Source: Paraburkholderia caffeinitolerans (lineage in GTDB: Bacteria > Pseudomonadota > Gammaproteobacteria > Burkholderiales > Burkholderiaceae). Taken from it: 64,000 nucleotides of DNA. Positions 17,391-26,426 of the stretch are shown here, in pieces; the first letter of the stretch is position 1, and every line of letters begins with the position of its first letter. The stretch spans positions 1 through 64,000 of the forward strand of contig NZ_CADIKL010000022.1 in assembly GCF_902859945.1 (NCBI RefSeq), written 5' to 3'. The notes under the pieces were generated by a model, which saw nothing but the letters and a program-made list of their open reading frames with translations, ran no database searches and was not told the DNA's origin. A program made the translations under genes and the position numbers.

Positions 17391-19796
17391 TCAGCCCTGT
17401 TTGTTGTCGGAGTTGCTGGAGTTGTCGCCGCCTTCCTGGGCCGCCGCGTTTTCGCTCTCCTTCGCCTTGGCCTCGGCAGCCGCAGCCGAACGCTTGCGCG
17501 CACGGCTGCGCGCAAAGCCCGCTCCGAAGATCAACGCGAGCAGCACCGCGATCGAGATCGAGGGCACGCCCCAGCTAGCCCAGTGGCGCGTGAGCCACGA
17601 GCGCTGGTCGTCCAGCGGCGGCACGCCGCCCGCGTACTGGGTGTCGAACTGCTTGAGCACACCCGAGCCGGCGACGATCGCCACGTCGCCCTGCAGGTAC
17701 TGGAGGCTCGCGGGCAGCTCGGGCGGCGCGCCCACACTGCGGTAGAGCACGCCCGGCGTGCTGCCCGAGCGCACCACCTCAATCACGCCGACCTTGGCGA
17801 GCCCCGACACGTCCATCAGCGTCGCACCGCCGCGCCCCTTGAGCGTCACGCGGCCGTTTTCGAAGCTCGCGTGGCCGTCTTGCTTGTCGAGCGTGACATC
17901 GGCGGCGAGGAACGGGCCCGCCGGCTGCGCGGCCTGGCCGTCGGCCACGGCTTGCAGCGTGGCGCGCGTGGGCGACACGCCCGTGGCGTTGGCCAGACGC
18001 GCGATGCGCGGCAGGCTCGCCACTGGATCGGCGAGATACGACTGCGGCACGAGCACGGTGGCCTGCTGCGAGAAGCGCACGATCATGCCCGTGAAGTTCT
18101 CGGCGAGCGGCCCCTGGCCGAGCACCAGATGACTGCCCGGCAGCACGGCCACTGGATAGCCCTGCTCGCGCGGGCGGCATTCGCCTTGGGGCGGACGCTG
18201 GAACCGCACGCGCAGTGTATTCGTGGTGCCGAGCGCGTAGGCCGGAATGTCGGCGCTCAGGCGTTGCTGACGGCCGTCGGTGTCGAGGAGTTTCGCGCCG
18301 ATCAGCACGCCGTTGAAGAACACCGAGGCGGTCTGGCCATTGCGGTCGGCCGCCGGCGCCGCCGCGAGATCGAGTTCCACGCGGCGCGGAATCTCGCCAT
18401 TACCCGACACCGCCGCGAGATCGAAATTTGCGTCCCAGTCGGCGCTCGTCAGCACATTCAAGGTGCGGGGCGTGCCGCCGACGAGCGACAGCGCAAGCTG
18501 GTCGGTGCTGCCGCCCGCGCTTCGGTTCGGCGAGGGAGCCAGCTCGTGCACCACCAGCCGGTTCGACGCGCCCACGGCGCTCCACACGCGCGAGAGCGCG
18601 CTCACGCCAAGGTCGTCGCCGACCACCACCGTCGGCAGGCCGCCCGGATGCACGAGCGCGACCTCACCCTTGACGAGCGGATCGGACGACGTCGCGAGCA
18701 ACGGCCCGCCCGCGCGCTTGCGCCATGCGTCGAACGCCTGCGCTGCCTCCGGCGACACGCCTTGCACTTGCGCGCGCAACGCATCGAGTGCTTCGCTGAT
18801 ATGCGCACGCAGCGCGGCATCGTCGATCACGACGTTCGGCGCGAAAGCGCCCTCGGGCGCGAGCGCGATGAGCGCGCCAAGCTCGGCGGGGTTCGCGATC
18901 TTGTGGTCGCCGCCCGCAGCGAGCGCCGCGAACGCGGGCAAGGACTGCAACGCCGCGTTCATCTGCACACTGCCCAGATGCACCGTGTCGCCCACGGCGG
19001 GCATGATCTGCGTGACCGGGCTCGCGCCGCTGCGCATGAGCAGCGCTTCGAGCCGCCATGCAACGTCGTAGGCCGCGGCGTCGAGCTTCGCGCCGCTCAC
19101 CATGACCACCGGTTTTGACGGCAGCGCGCTCCATGCGGTGCGCACGTCGTGGATCGATGCGGCGTCGAACTGGTAGCTCAAGCGCGTCGTGGGCGCGACG
19201 CGCCAGAGATTGGCGATCGCGGTCTGGTCCGTGCAATACGCGTCGCTGAGCACGGACGACCATTGCAGCCCCACGCGCACGAAGCCCGAGGGACGCGGCG
19301 CGCCATCCACGCCGAGGCTGATCGACCCGTCGCCTTGCGCTTCGGTCAGATTACGCGACTGTACGGGCGTGCCGTCGAGCGAGAGCAAGAAGGTCGTGCG
19401 TCCGCCGTTGCCGCGCATGTAGTTCGCGTCGAGTTGCAGCGTCGCATTCTGGATAGGCAAGTCGGCCGGCACCGGCAGGTAGAGCTCCTGCACGGCATCG
19501 GGTGCGCGCAGCACGACCGGCTCGCGCATGCCGAGATCGGCGAGCGAAACGGTGCGCGACTCCACGCGCCCCGCGCCGAGCTGCGCGAACGCGCCGGCGA
19601 GGTCCGCGGGCGCGGCGTGCGCGTTGGTGCTCAGTGTGCTCAACAGCGCGCTCAATGCAGCGGACGCCGCGTAAAGCGCGTACACCGCCATGGCAATGCG
19701 CTTGCCGCGCGGGCAGCGCGTGCCCGCGATACCCTCGGGATCGGCCGCACCTGGACCCCGATGCAAGGTCGAATTCGATTTCACGTCGTGCCTCAT
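17391..19796 (-). CDS. BcsB-like periplasmic subunit (cellulose synthase regulatory family)
   Basis: An 801-residue protein of the BcsB family. It has an N-terminal export signal (a hydrophobic stretch at about 36-58 ending in AHA), alternating carbohydrate-binding-like and flavodoxin-like regions (SDAYCTDQTAIANLW at about 190-205 is typical), and one C-terminal membrane helix (about 740-765) followed by a charged tail. BcsB proteins sit over the synthase in the periplasm and guide the polymer. Pairing one with an NfrB-type enzyme instead of BcsA is unusual. The start is uncertain: the ATG at 19796 gives a long basic leader, and an internal ATG at 19691 would give a conventional signal peptide. 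Neither has a strong ribosome binding site. Confidence 0.8.
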   Translation of the reverse strand: MRHDVKSNSTLHRGPGAADPEGIAGTRCPRGKRIAMAVYALYAASAALSALLSTLSTNAHAAPADLAGAFAQLGAGRVESRTVSLADLGMREPVVLRAPDAVQELYLPVPADLPIQNATLQLDANYMRGNGGRTTFLLSLDGTPVQSRNLTEAQGDGSISLGVDGAPRPSGFVRVGLQWSSVLSDAYCTDQTAIANLWRVAPTTRLSYQFDAASIHDVRTAWSALPSKPVVMVSGAKLDAAAYDVAWRLEALLMRSGASPVTQIMPAVGDTVHLGSVQMNAALQSLPAFAALAAGGDHKIANPAELGALIALAPEGAFAPNVVIDDAALRAHISEALDALRAQVQGVSPEAAQAFDAWRKRAGGPLLATSSDPLVKGEVALVHPGGLPTVVVGDDLGVSALSRVWSAVGASNRLVVHELAPSPNRSAGGSTDQLALSLVGGTPRTLNVLTSADWDANFDLAAVSGNGEIPRRVELDLAAAPAADRNGQTASVFFNGVLIGAKLLDTDGRQQRLSADIPAYALGTTNTLRVRFQRPPQGECRPREQGYPVAVLPGSHLVLGQGPLAENFTGMIVRFSQQATVLVPQSYLADPVASLPRIARLANATGVSPTRATLQAVADGQAAQPAGPFLAADVTLDKQDGHASFENGRVTLKGRGGATLMDVSGLAKVGVIEVVRSGSTPGVLYRSVGAPPELPASLQYLQGDVAIVAGSGVLKQFDTQYAGGVPPLDDQRSWLTRHWASWGVPSISIAVLLALIFGAGFARSRARKRSAAAAEAKAKESENAAAQEGGDNSSNSDNKQG

Positions 19797-19881
19797 GGTG
19801 TGGGCGTCATGCGCACAGGCGCGCGCCTTGTTGGTCCTTGCTTGTACTTATACGGAGCCGCCTCGCGACGGCCCCCTGCTC

Positions 19882-21078
19882 TCACTGCTCGTCGGGGCGC
19901 GCGGCCAGCACCGGATGCGCATAACCCGGCAGGCTGTGGCTCGCGAACGGCGTGAACGGCTTGCCGACGAGCGAAGCGACGATGCGCTCCGAAGCGTGGC
20001 CATCGCCGTAGGGATTCACGCGGCGGGCGTACGCGCTGCGCGCCGACTCGTCGACGGCGAGTTCGAGCACCGCGTTATAGATCGCATCGCGGTCGGTGCC
20101 GATCAGCTTGACCGTTCCGGCGGCCAGCGCTTCGGGCCGCTCGGTCACGTCGCGCATGACGAGCACCGGCTTGCCGAGTGCGGGCGCCTCCTCCTGCACG
20201 CCGCCCGAATCGGTGAGCACGATGGCCGCGCGCTGCATCAGGCGCACGAACTCGGGATAGTCGAGCGGATCGGTCAGGTGGACGTTGGGTGCGTTGCCGA
20301 GCGTCTCGAGCACCGGGCCGCGCACGTTCGGATTCAGGTGCACCGGATAAACGATCTGCATCTTGCCGGTTTGCGCGAGCGCCGCGAGCGCCGCGCAGAT
20401 CTGCTGGAAGCCCTCGCCGAAACTTTCACGGCGATGGCCCGTGACGAGCAGCAGCGGCCGGCCCGTGCCTTCGGGCTCGAGAAACGGAAACTGGGCGTCG
20501 ATGCGCGTGCGCATGGCCTCGTCGCTGTCGAGGCGCGCGCACATGAGCCGCAGCGCGTCGATGACCGTATTGCCCGTGACGACGATGTGCCCGGTGAGCG
20601 CCTCCGCTTCGAGGTTGGCCTGGGAGCTGGCCGTGGGCGCGAACAGCTGGTCGGCCACGACGTCCACCACGCGGCGGTTCATCTCCTCGGGCCAGGGCTC
20701 GAACATATTGCCGGTGCGCAGCCCCGCCTCCACGTGCCCCACCGGAATGCGCCGGTGAAACGCGGCGATCGCGGCCACCATGCTGGTGGCCGTGTCGCCG
20801 TGCACGAGCACGCGATCGGGGGCGACCTCGGCGAGCACGTCGTCGAGCCCCGCGAACAGCCGCGAGGTGAGCCCGTTGAGCGACTGGTTGGCGGTCATCG
20901 CCGCGAGGTTGTAGTCGGGTGTGATATCGAACAGGTCGAGCACCTGTTGCAGCATGCTCTGATGCTGCCCCGTCACGCAGACGAGGGACTGTACGCCGTG
21001 CTCGGCTTCGAGGCACTTCACGAGCGGCGCCATCTTGATGGCTTCGGGCCGCGTTCCGAATATCGACAGGATGCGCAC
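19882..21078 (-). CDS. wecB: UDP-N-acetylglucosamine 2-epimerase
   Basis: Cytoplasmic non-hydrolysing epimerase that converts UDP-GlcNAc to UDP-ManNAc. The family motifs are all present: VRILSIFGTRPEAIKMAPL at the start, VHGDTATS, GHVEAGLRT, EEMNRR, VTGHRRE, and LTDSGGVQEEAP near the end. The GTG at 21078 is chosen because it gives the normal family N-terminus and has GGAAG upstream; the longer frame adds 38 unsupported residues. It is the first gene of the five-gene set and should feed the glycosyltransferase. The C-terminus runs about 20 residues past the usual end. Confidence 0.93.
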   Translation of the reverse strand: MRILSIFGTRPEAIKMAPLVKCLEAEHGVQSLVCVTGQHQSMLQQVLDLFDITPDYNLAAMTANQSLNGLTSRLFAGLDDVLAEVAPDRVLVHGDTATSMVAAIAAFHRRIPVGHVEAGLRTGNMFEPWPEEMNRRVVDVVADQLFAPTASSQANLEAEALTGHIVVTGNTVIDALRLMCARLDSDEAMRTRIDAQFPFLEPEGTGRPLLLVTGHRRESFGEGFQQICAALAALAQTGKMQIVYPVHLNPNVRGPVLETLGNAPNVHLTDPLDYPEFVRLMQRAAIVLTDSGGVQEEAPALGKPVLVMRDVTERPEALAAGTVKLIGTDRDAIYNAVLELAVDESARSAYARRVNPYGDGHASERIVASLVGKPFTPFASHSLPGYAHPVLAARPDEQ

Positions 21079-21422
21079 GTGTGCAAGCTTCCGGTTGTGA
21101 CTGGTAATGACGCGGCGGCAAAACGGTGGGTGCAATGAGCCGTTTCGCACAAGCCCCCTGGTGCGAACGTCTGTAGACGCTGGCCGTGCCATTCGTCTGT
21201 TGGTTCGCCCATTCGCGACACTCTACCTTTTTCGAGTGAACCGACGCCAATAAAATGTCCGATAAAAAGGACAGGTTGGCGATTATTCAATTCATTGAAA
21301 TGCACTCACTGATCGTTGAGTGTTTTGCAATGGCGGCAACGCGCGCCATTGGCCCGCGCGCCGCGCCATTTACAATAGCGCTCGCCCATTGGCCTTTCGT
21401 TGCGCTCCCCCAAGAACCGCTC
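21079..21422. other. Divergent promoter region of the exopolysaccharide locus
   Basis: About 340 bp between wecB and a divergent membrane-protein gene. It is AT-richer around 21210-21330 and holds small inverted repeats: TGTCC/GGACA at 21256-21273, and CACTCA/TGAGTG at 21303-21322 followed by TTTT. No clear -35/-10 pair was found. The transcription start for the minus-strand operon must lie here. Confidence 0.4.
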
Positions 21423-22529
21423 ATGAACACCAGTCAGGCTTATTCGCGGCCCGCCCGCCTGTTGCAGATTGCCTCGTGGATCATCGCGATCGTGTTCGCG
21501 CTGTTTCTCGACATGCTCGGCAGCCTCGTGATGCGCGACCTCATGTTCGCGCCGCACGGCGGGCCGCCCCGCGTCGAGCAATTTGTCGACCGCGCCGCCG
21601 TCGCGCCGCTCGAAGCGCAAACGCGCGATCTGGAGCGCCAGCGCAGCGCGCTCGACGACAAGGCGCAGACCCTGCGCCTTGCGTACGACCGTGCGAACAC
21701 CGACTATCGCGACGCCCAGGAGAGCCTGCGCAACTGGATCGCCACGCGCACGGCGACAGGCGACAACCGCAACGACATCGAACTGCTCGCGCGCACGCGC
21801 AAGCTCGACCTGCTGCAGGCGAGCGTGATCGACTGGCAGCGCCGGCGCGACACGCTCGCGGACCAGCAGCGCGCGCTCGAGGCACGCGGCGAGCAATTGA
21901 ACACGCAGCTCGCCCAGGCCCAGGCCGGCGCCGACGCGCGCTACGCCGCCGCGCAACGGCGCTACGAACTCACCGTGTTCGGCTGGCGTCTCGCGCTCAC
22001 GCTGCCTATCTTGCTAGTGGCCGTCTGGCTGTTTGTGAAGCGCCGCAAAAGCCGCTACTGGCCGTTCATTTATGGCTTCGGCCTGTTCGCGTTGTGCGCG
22101 TTCTTTGTCGAGCTCGTGCCGTATCTGCCCGATTTCGGCGGCTATGTGCGCGTGCTCGTGGGCATTGCGCTCACGGTGTTCGCGGGGCTCTACATGCTGC
22201 GCGCGTTCCAGCGCTACGTCGAACGCAAGCGCGCGGAAATGCAGCAAAGCCAGAGCGAACGCGCCCGCACCGTGGTCTACGAAAAGGCCATCGGCGCGTA
22301 TCAAAAGAAGCTGTGCCCGTCTTGCGACAAGCCGTGGCATCTGGGTGGCGACCAGGTCTCGTTCTGCATTCACTGCGGGCTGCGGCTATTCGAAGTCTGC
22401 AGTTGCGGCGCGCGCAATTTCGCGTTCTTCCCGTTCTGCAATCAATGCGGCACGCATGTCACCCACGCCGACGACCACGACGCCGGCGCCGGGCAAGCGG
22501 ATTCCGCTGCGAATTCCGCGCATCAGTGA
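21423..22529 (+). CDS. Membrane protein with coiled coil and zinc ribbons
   Basis: A 368-residue protein. One helix spans the membrane near residues 18-40. A long charged coiled-coil stretch (about 55-190) follows, then two or three more hydrophobic helices (about 195-280), and finally two zinc-ribbon-like motifs. These are CPSC...CIHC and CSC...CNQC, within about 50 residues of each other. The start at 21423 matches the onset of normal amino-acid composition. I know no function for it. It is divergent from the exopolysaccharide operon, and a regulatory or assembly role there is only a guess. Confidence 0.8.
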   Translation: MNTSQAYSRPARLLQIASWIIAIVFALFLDMLGSLVMRDLMFAPHGGPPRVEQFVDRAAVAPLEAQTRDLERQRSALDDKAQTLRLAYDRANTDYRDAQESLRNWIATRTATGDNRNDIELLARTRKLDLLQASVIDWQRRRDTLADQQRALEARGEQLNTQLAQAQAGADARYAAAQRRYELTVFGWRLALTLPILLVAVWLFVKRRKSRYWPFIYGFGLFALCAFFVELVPYLPDFGGYVRVLVGIALTVFAGLYMLRAFQRYVERKRAEMQQSQSERARTVVYEKAIGAYQKKLCPSCDKPWHLGGDQVSFCIHCGLRLFEVCSCGARNFAFFPFCNQCGTHVTHADDHDAGAGQADSAANSAHQ

Positions 22530-22599
22530 CAAAATCAAGCGTTTGCCCGACGCGGCAAGTCACCGAATAACACGCCCCCAACACACGAGACGCTTTCAG

Positions 22600-23604
22600 A
22601 TGGACGATCAAGTACTCGACGCCTTCGACACGGCGCAATTGATCCCTGACTTCAACGCGCCCCAACTGCCGAGCGAGCCGCCCGACCGCGCGACGCTCGA
22701 CGCCGCCGAACACAACACGCGCTACTGGACGAGCGTCGCGCCCGGCCCGCTTACGCCCGGCTCCGACGCGCACCGCCGCGAGACCTGCCGCATGTTTCGC
22801 GAGACCTTCAACCCGTACCGGCCCTCGGTGCTCGAATGGCCCTCGCTCGAACCCGCGGCGCTCAAGCGCATCGTCGAGCTGCCGATCTGGGACATCGCGG
22901 TGCAGACCGAGGGCAAGGCGCGCCTGCGCATGGCGGCCTATGCCGCGACGGTCGAAGACCCCGACATGCGCGCCGCGCTCGCGCTCAACGCGTGGGAAGA
23001 AAGCCGCCATAAGGAAGTGCTTTCGCGCATGGTGCGCGCCTATGGCATCGCGCTCGCAAGCGAGCCGCCCTACGCGTTTCCGAAGGACGCCGAGTGGGCC
23101 TATCTCGTGACCGGCTACAGCGAATGCGTGGACAGCTTCTTCGCGTTCGGTCTGTTCGAGGTCGCGAAGCGCTCGGGGCTGTTCCCGCCCGAACTCATCG
23201 ACACGTTCGAACCGGTGATGCAGGAAGAATGCCGCCATATCCTGCTGTTCGCGAACTGGGTGGCGTGGCACCGCACGCGGCTTTCGTGGTGGCGGCGCAT
23301 CGCCTTCGAGCTGAAGGTGGCGCGCGTGTGGGTGTTTCTGGGCTGGGAGCGCATCGGCCTCGCGCGCACCATGGACGCCGAGGGCAACGAGCAGCAGCAG
23401 GACAACAACTTCACCGTGAACGGCGCGCAGTCGGTCTCGGACGTGGACATCAACGTGCCGGATCTGATGCGCCTGTGCCTCGAAGAAAACGACCGGCGCT
23501 TCTCGGGCTACGACACGCGCCTGCTGCGCCCGGAGACCATGCCGAAGCTCGTGCGCTTCGCGCTGCGCTTCATGCGTAGCAAGCCGTCCGCGCAGACAAG
23601 CTGA
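22600..23604 (+). CDS. Ferritin-like diiron protein
   Basis: A soluble helical protein of 334 residues with a complete ferritin-like diiron ligand set: Glu104, Glu134 with His137 (EESRH), Glu175, and Glu210 with His213 (EECRH). That is the E-ExxH-E-ExxH order of diiron oxidases and rubrerythrin-like proteins. The N-terminal 80 residues are proline-rich and less structured. It has no neighbour that names a substrate and ends at a strong bidirectional terminator. An oxidase or hydroxylase role is inferred from the ligands only. Confidence 0.8.
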   Translation: MDDQVLDAFDTAQLIPDFNAPQLPSEPPDRATLDAAEHNTRYWTSVAPGPLTPGSDAHRRETCRMFRETFNPYRPSVLEWPSLEPAALKRIVELPIWDIAVQTEGKARLRMAAYAATVEDPDMRAALALNAWEESRHKEVLSRMVRAYGIALASEPPYAFPKDAEWAYLVTGYSECVDSFFAFGLFEVAKRSGLFPPELIDTFEPVMQEECRHILLFANWVAWHRTRLSWWRRIAFELKVARVWVFLGWERIGLARTMDAEGNEQQQDNNFTVNGAQSVSDVDINVPDLMRLCLEENDRRFSGYDTRLLRPETMPKLVRFALRFMRSKPSAQTS

Positions 23605-23632
23605 CGCGCTGTATTGAAGACGATGTTGATGC

Positions 23633-23661
23633 AAAAAACGCCGGGAAATCCGGCGTTTTTT
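23633..23661. terminator. Bidirectional intrinsic terminator
   Basis: AAAAAACGCCGG (23633-23644), loop GAAAT, and CCGGCGTTTTTT (23650-23661) form a 6-bp GC stem flanked by an A-run and a T-run. It therefore works for the diiron gene on the plus strand and for the PrpD-like remnant on the minus strand. Confidence 0.9.
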
Positions 23662-23678
23662 GCGTGTGCGCTTATCGT

Positions 23679-24445
23679 CTACGCGGTGGTCACACTCGCA
23701 GCCATGCTCGCACCAAAGAGCGTGCCCACGCGCTCGACATCGGCAATGCGCCACGCCCGCTCCACCAACGCGCGCGCCTCCGCTTCGCTCGCCGCGTGCG
23801 AGAAAGCCGCGAGCCGCACGAACTTCGTCGCCAGTTCCTCGCGCGAGAGCGTGTTGCCGGGGTCGCCCTTGGGCTCGTCCACGCGCGCGTGCAGCGTGCG
23901 GCCGTCGCGCGTGGTCACGCTCACCTTGCCGATCCAGCGCGCCGGATACGCACGGTCCACTTCTTCGTCGAGCGCCATCGTCACACGCTCGCGGAACGCC
24001 GCGATGTCCGCTTGCGCGTAGCCGTGCTCGAACTCGTTCACGCCCGCATAGCCGCGATGAACTCGCGCCCTGAAGCTCCCAGCGCCTGCGCGAGCGCGAG
24101 CGTGACCGGGAACACCACGGTCGCGGGATGGAACACGGAGCCGTTGTGAACGTCGTCCTGCTCGACGAAGTGCGAGGCGGCGGCATTCGTCATAGCCGCG
24201 AAATACGGGCTGCTGCGGCTGCGGTCGATCACGACGTCGCACGGGTCCTGAGGACACTGCGCGCCGCGCGCCGTTCGAGCGAAGCGCGCAAGGGTCTCGA
24301 CCGGGCGCGCGCCCTTGCCGCCAAGCGCGGAGCCGAGCCAGTCCACATAGAGGTTGATGGTGCGCTCGACCACCGGCGCGGGGATGGCGTCGAAATCGAG
24401 CGTGGCGGCAAAAGCGGCAAGCGTGCGGTTGGGGTGATCGGTCAT
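23679..24445 (-). pseudogene. MmgE/PrpD-family gene with large internal deletion and frame break
   Basis: Two halves of one MmgE/PrpD-type protein lie in different frames. The N-terminal half (from the ATG at 24445 to a TGA at about 24038) contains NLYVDWLGSALGG and AAASHFVEQDDVHNGSVFHP. The C-terminal half (from about 24060 to 23679) resumes with VNEFEHGY and ends WRIADVERVGTLF. The two total about 255 residues against the usual 440-480, so roughly 200 residues from the middle are missing, together with the frame. Intact relatives are dehydratases or isomerases of small carboxylic acids. The gene should be dead. Confidence 0.85.
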
Positions 24446-24461
24446 AGCAGGATTCATGGGC

Positions 24462-24506
24462 GCGTAATTCGTGGCTGCGTAATTCGTGGCTGCATAAGTC
24501 ATGGCC
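24462..24506 (-). repeat. 15-bp tandem repeat at the 5' end of the PrpD-like remnant
   Basis: GCGTAATTCGTGGCT occurs twice exactly (24462-24476, 24477-24491). A diverged third unit (24492-24506) and a partial fourth follow. In the frame leading into the remnant they read as repeated NYAAT units. They lie just before the likely start codon and could alter its leader or N-terminus. Confidence 0.8.
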
Positions 24507-24541
24507 GCATAAGCGAAATGCACGGGTGCAGCGGACTCGAT

Positions 24542-25402
24542 TCAGGCAAGCGTCGCGGTGGCCTGCATCGTCAGATAGCCCTCGTGGTCCTTGGCCCACA
24601 ATTCGATCGTGCGGCCGTCCCCGCTAGGCTTACCGCACAGCGTGAACGCATGGCCACCGAACGTGGGACGCACGGCGCGAAACGCGAAACTCGCGACGCT
24701 CGCGTCCGGCCGCTCGCGGTGCACGAGATCGAGCAGCAGCGTGGCAATGAGCGGCCCGTGAACGACGAGCCCCGGATAGCCCTCCTCCTGCGTGACATAC
24801 GGAAAGTCGTAGTGGATGCGATGGCCGTTGAAGGTGAGCGCCGAATAGCGGAACAGCATCACGGAGTCGCCCACCAGCGTGCGCGACCAGGTGTTGTCCG
24901 CGGGCGCCACGATGGGTTTCGGCGCGCTCGCGCCGGGCAGCGGCGCATCGCGATAGACGATGTCGTGCTCTTCCTCGATGCACAGCGCGCCCGCCGATTC
25001 ATAGCGATGCTGCACCGTCACGAACACGAGCCGGCCGCTGCGCCCGGTCTTGTCTTCGATATTGGCGATCGTCGAAATGCGCTGCGCCGTCTCGCCCGCG
25101 CGCAGCGGCGCGTGAAACGTGAGGCGGCTGCCCGCCCACATGCGGCGCGGCAGCGCGACGGGCGGCAGGAAACCACCGCGCTTCGGGTGACCATCCGGAC
25201 CTACTTGCGCGAGCGGCGCCACGGGCAGGAAATAAAGCCAGTGCCACAGCGGCGGCACGGCGTTGCCCGGCGCATCGCGCTCGAGCGTGGCCGCGAGCGC
25301 ACGCAACGGGAACAAGGTGATCTCGTCGGTGAGCGTTTCGGTCTTGTCGAGCCACGCTTCGAGCGGCTCGGTTTGCGAGACTTCCTGTTCTGATTGAGAC
25401 AC
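24542..25402 (-). CDS. MaoC/FAS1-type acyl-CoA hydratase
   Basis: A 286-residue double hot-dog protein similar to mesaconyl-C4-CoA or itaconyl-CoA hydratases. The N-terminal half has W....LYFLP.APL and RMWAGSRLTFHAPLR. The C-terminal half has the hydratase motif IHYDFPYVTQ followed by GYPGLVVHGPLIA, containing the expected catalytic Asp and His. It should hydrate an unsaturated dicarboxylyl- or branched acyl-CoA in the cytoplasm. It appears to be the only intact gene of a decayed cluster, next to PrpD-like, LysR and acyl-CoA dehydrogenase remnants, so whether it still works in a pathway is doubtful. Confidence 0.82.
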   Translation of the reverse strand: MSQSEQEVSQTEPLEAWLDKTETLTDEITLFPLRALAATLERDAPGNAVPPLWHWLYFLPVAPLAQVGPDGHPKRGGFLPPVALPRRMWAGSRLTFHAPLRAGETAQRISTIANIEDKTGRSGRLVFVTVQHRYESAGALCIEEEHDIVYRDAPLPGASAPKPIVAPADNTWSRTLVGDSVMLFRYSALTFNGHRIHYDFPYVTQEEGYPGLVVHGPLIATLLLDLVHRERPDASVASFAFRAVRPTFGGHAFTLCGKPSGDGRTIELWAKDHEGYLTMQATATLA

Positions 25403-25717
25403 GACAAATCTCCGATGTGGCTATAGGTAGAAATCACGCCTCGCCACGCAGATGCGCCGAAGCCTCGTCCTCGACACGTTGCCACAATTCGAACGACATG
25501 GGCCGCTCGCCGTCTTCGAGCAGATGGCCGACCGGACCGATCGCGCGCGCCATCTCATGGTTCGTCACGACGCTTGTCCGGTTTGCAGCTTGACGCAACA
25601 CACGCACCCGTACAATTTGAATATGCCGAATACCCGATTCGTCTACGGTTAACCCGTGATTCCGCTAATGGCGCGTACTTCGCTGCGGCGCAATAATTCG
25701 CAGCATCTGCGAGACCC
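25403..25717. other. Decayed region between hydratase gene and headless LysR
   Basis: About 315 bp. On the minus strand a frame from 25553 to 25436 reads as 38 residues (MARAIGPVGHLLEDG at the front) ending 33 bp before the hydratase start. It looks like the tail of a lost upstream gene, but I could not assign a family. The LysR DNA-binding half expected on the plus strand is absent. Nothing else was recognised. Confidence 0.4.
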
Positions 25718-26401
25718 TTGCCACGTGTGCCCTATCGTTCAAACGAACGTCGAATGTACTCGGTAGGCGTGAAGGGTCACGTGGGCGTGTTCGCGAACAC
25801 CACGGCCATAAGCGAATTCCTGCCCGCCGTGCTGCGCACTTACCTCATCAATCATCCCGATGTGTACGTGGACATTCACGAGCGGCTAAGTCCCGATATC
25901 GTTCGCGCCGTGCAGGACGGCAGCGTCGACATCGGCATCGTGGCTGGCGAGGTGCGCACCGAGGGATTGCAGGTCATGCCCTACCGGCGCGACCGTCTAG
26001 TGCTCGCCACCGCGCTTTCGCATCCGCTCGCGCAGGCGAGCGAGATCGACTTTGCCCAGACGCTCGACCACAACTTCGTGGGCCCGCCCGACGAAAGCGC
26101 GATCTACGCGTTTCTCAAGCGCGCATCCTCGGATTTGCAGCGCACCATCCGCTGGCGCATACGGGTCAGCAACTTCGAAGCCGCGTGCCGCATGATCGAA
26201 GCGAACATCGGCATTGGCGTGCTGCCCGAGGGCACGGCGCGCCGCCACGCGCAATCCATGGCGCTCAAGATCGTGCCGCTCACCAACGAGTGGGCCGTGC
26301 GCAAGCTGCAGATCTGCGTGGCCGATCGCGAAGCGCTGCCGCTGTTCGCACGCAAGCTCGTCGATCTGCTGGTGGCCGATGGCATCGGCCAGTTCGAATG
26401 A
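25718..26401 (+). pseudogene. LysR-family remnant lacking the DNA-binding domain
   Basis: The open frame encodes 227 residues. From YSVGVKGHVGVFANTTAISEF onward they match the effector-binding half of a LysR regulator (through IGIGVLPEGTARR). The whole N-terminal helix-turn-helix and linker helix (about 85 residues) are missing, and the first dozen residues have no similarity. Without a DNA-binding domain it cannot act as a normal regulator. It points toward the acyl-CoA dehydrogenase remnant and is divergent from the hydratase gene it may once have controlled. Confidence 0.8.
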
Positions 26402-26426
26402 GATGAGTTAAAGCCCACCAGGCACG

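Noticed and set aside
25436..25553. 38-residue minus-strand frame before the hydratase gene
   Set aside because: It looks like the tail of a lost gene, but no family could be named, so it is only mentioned in the intergenic entry.
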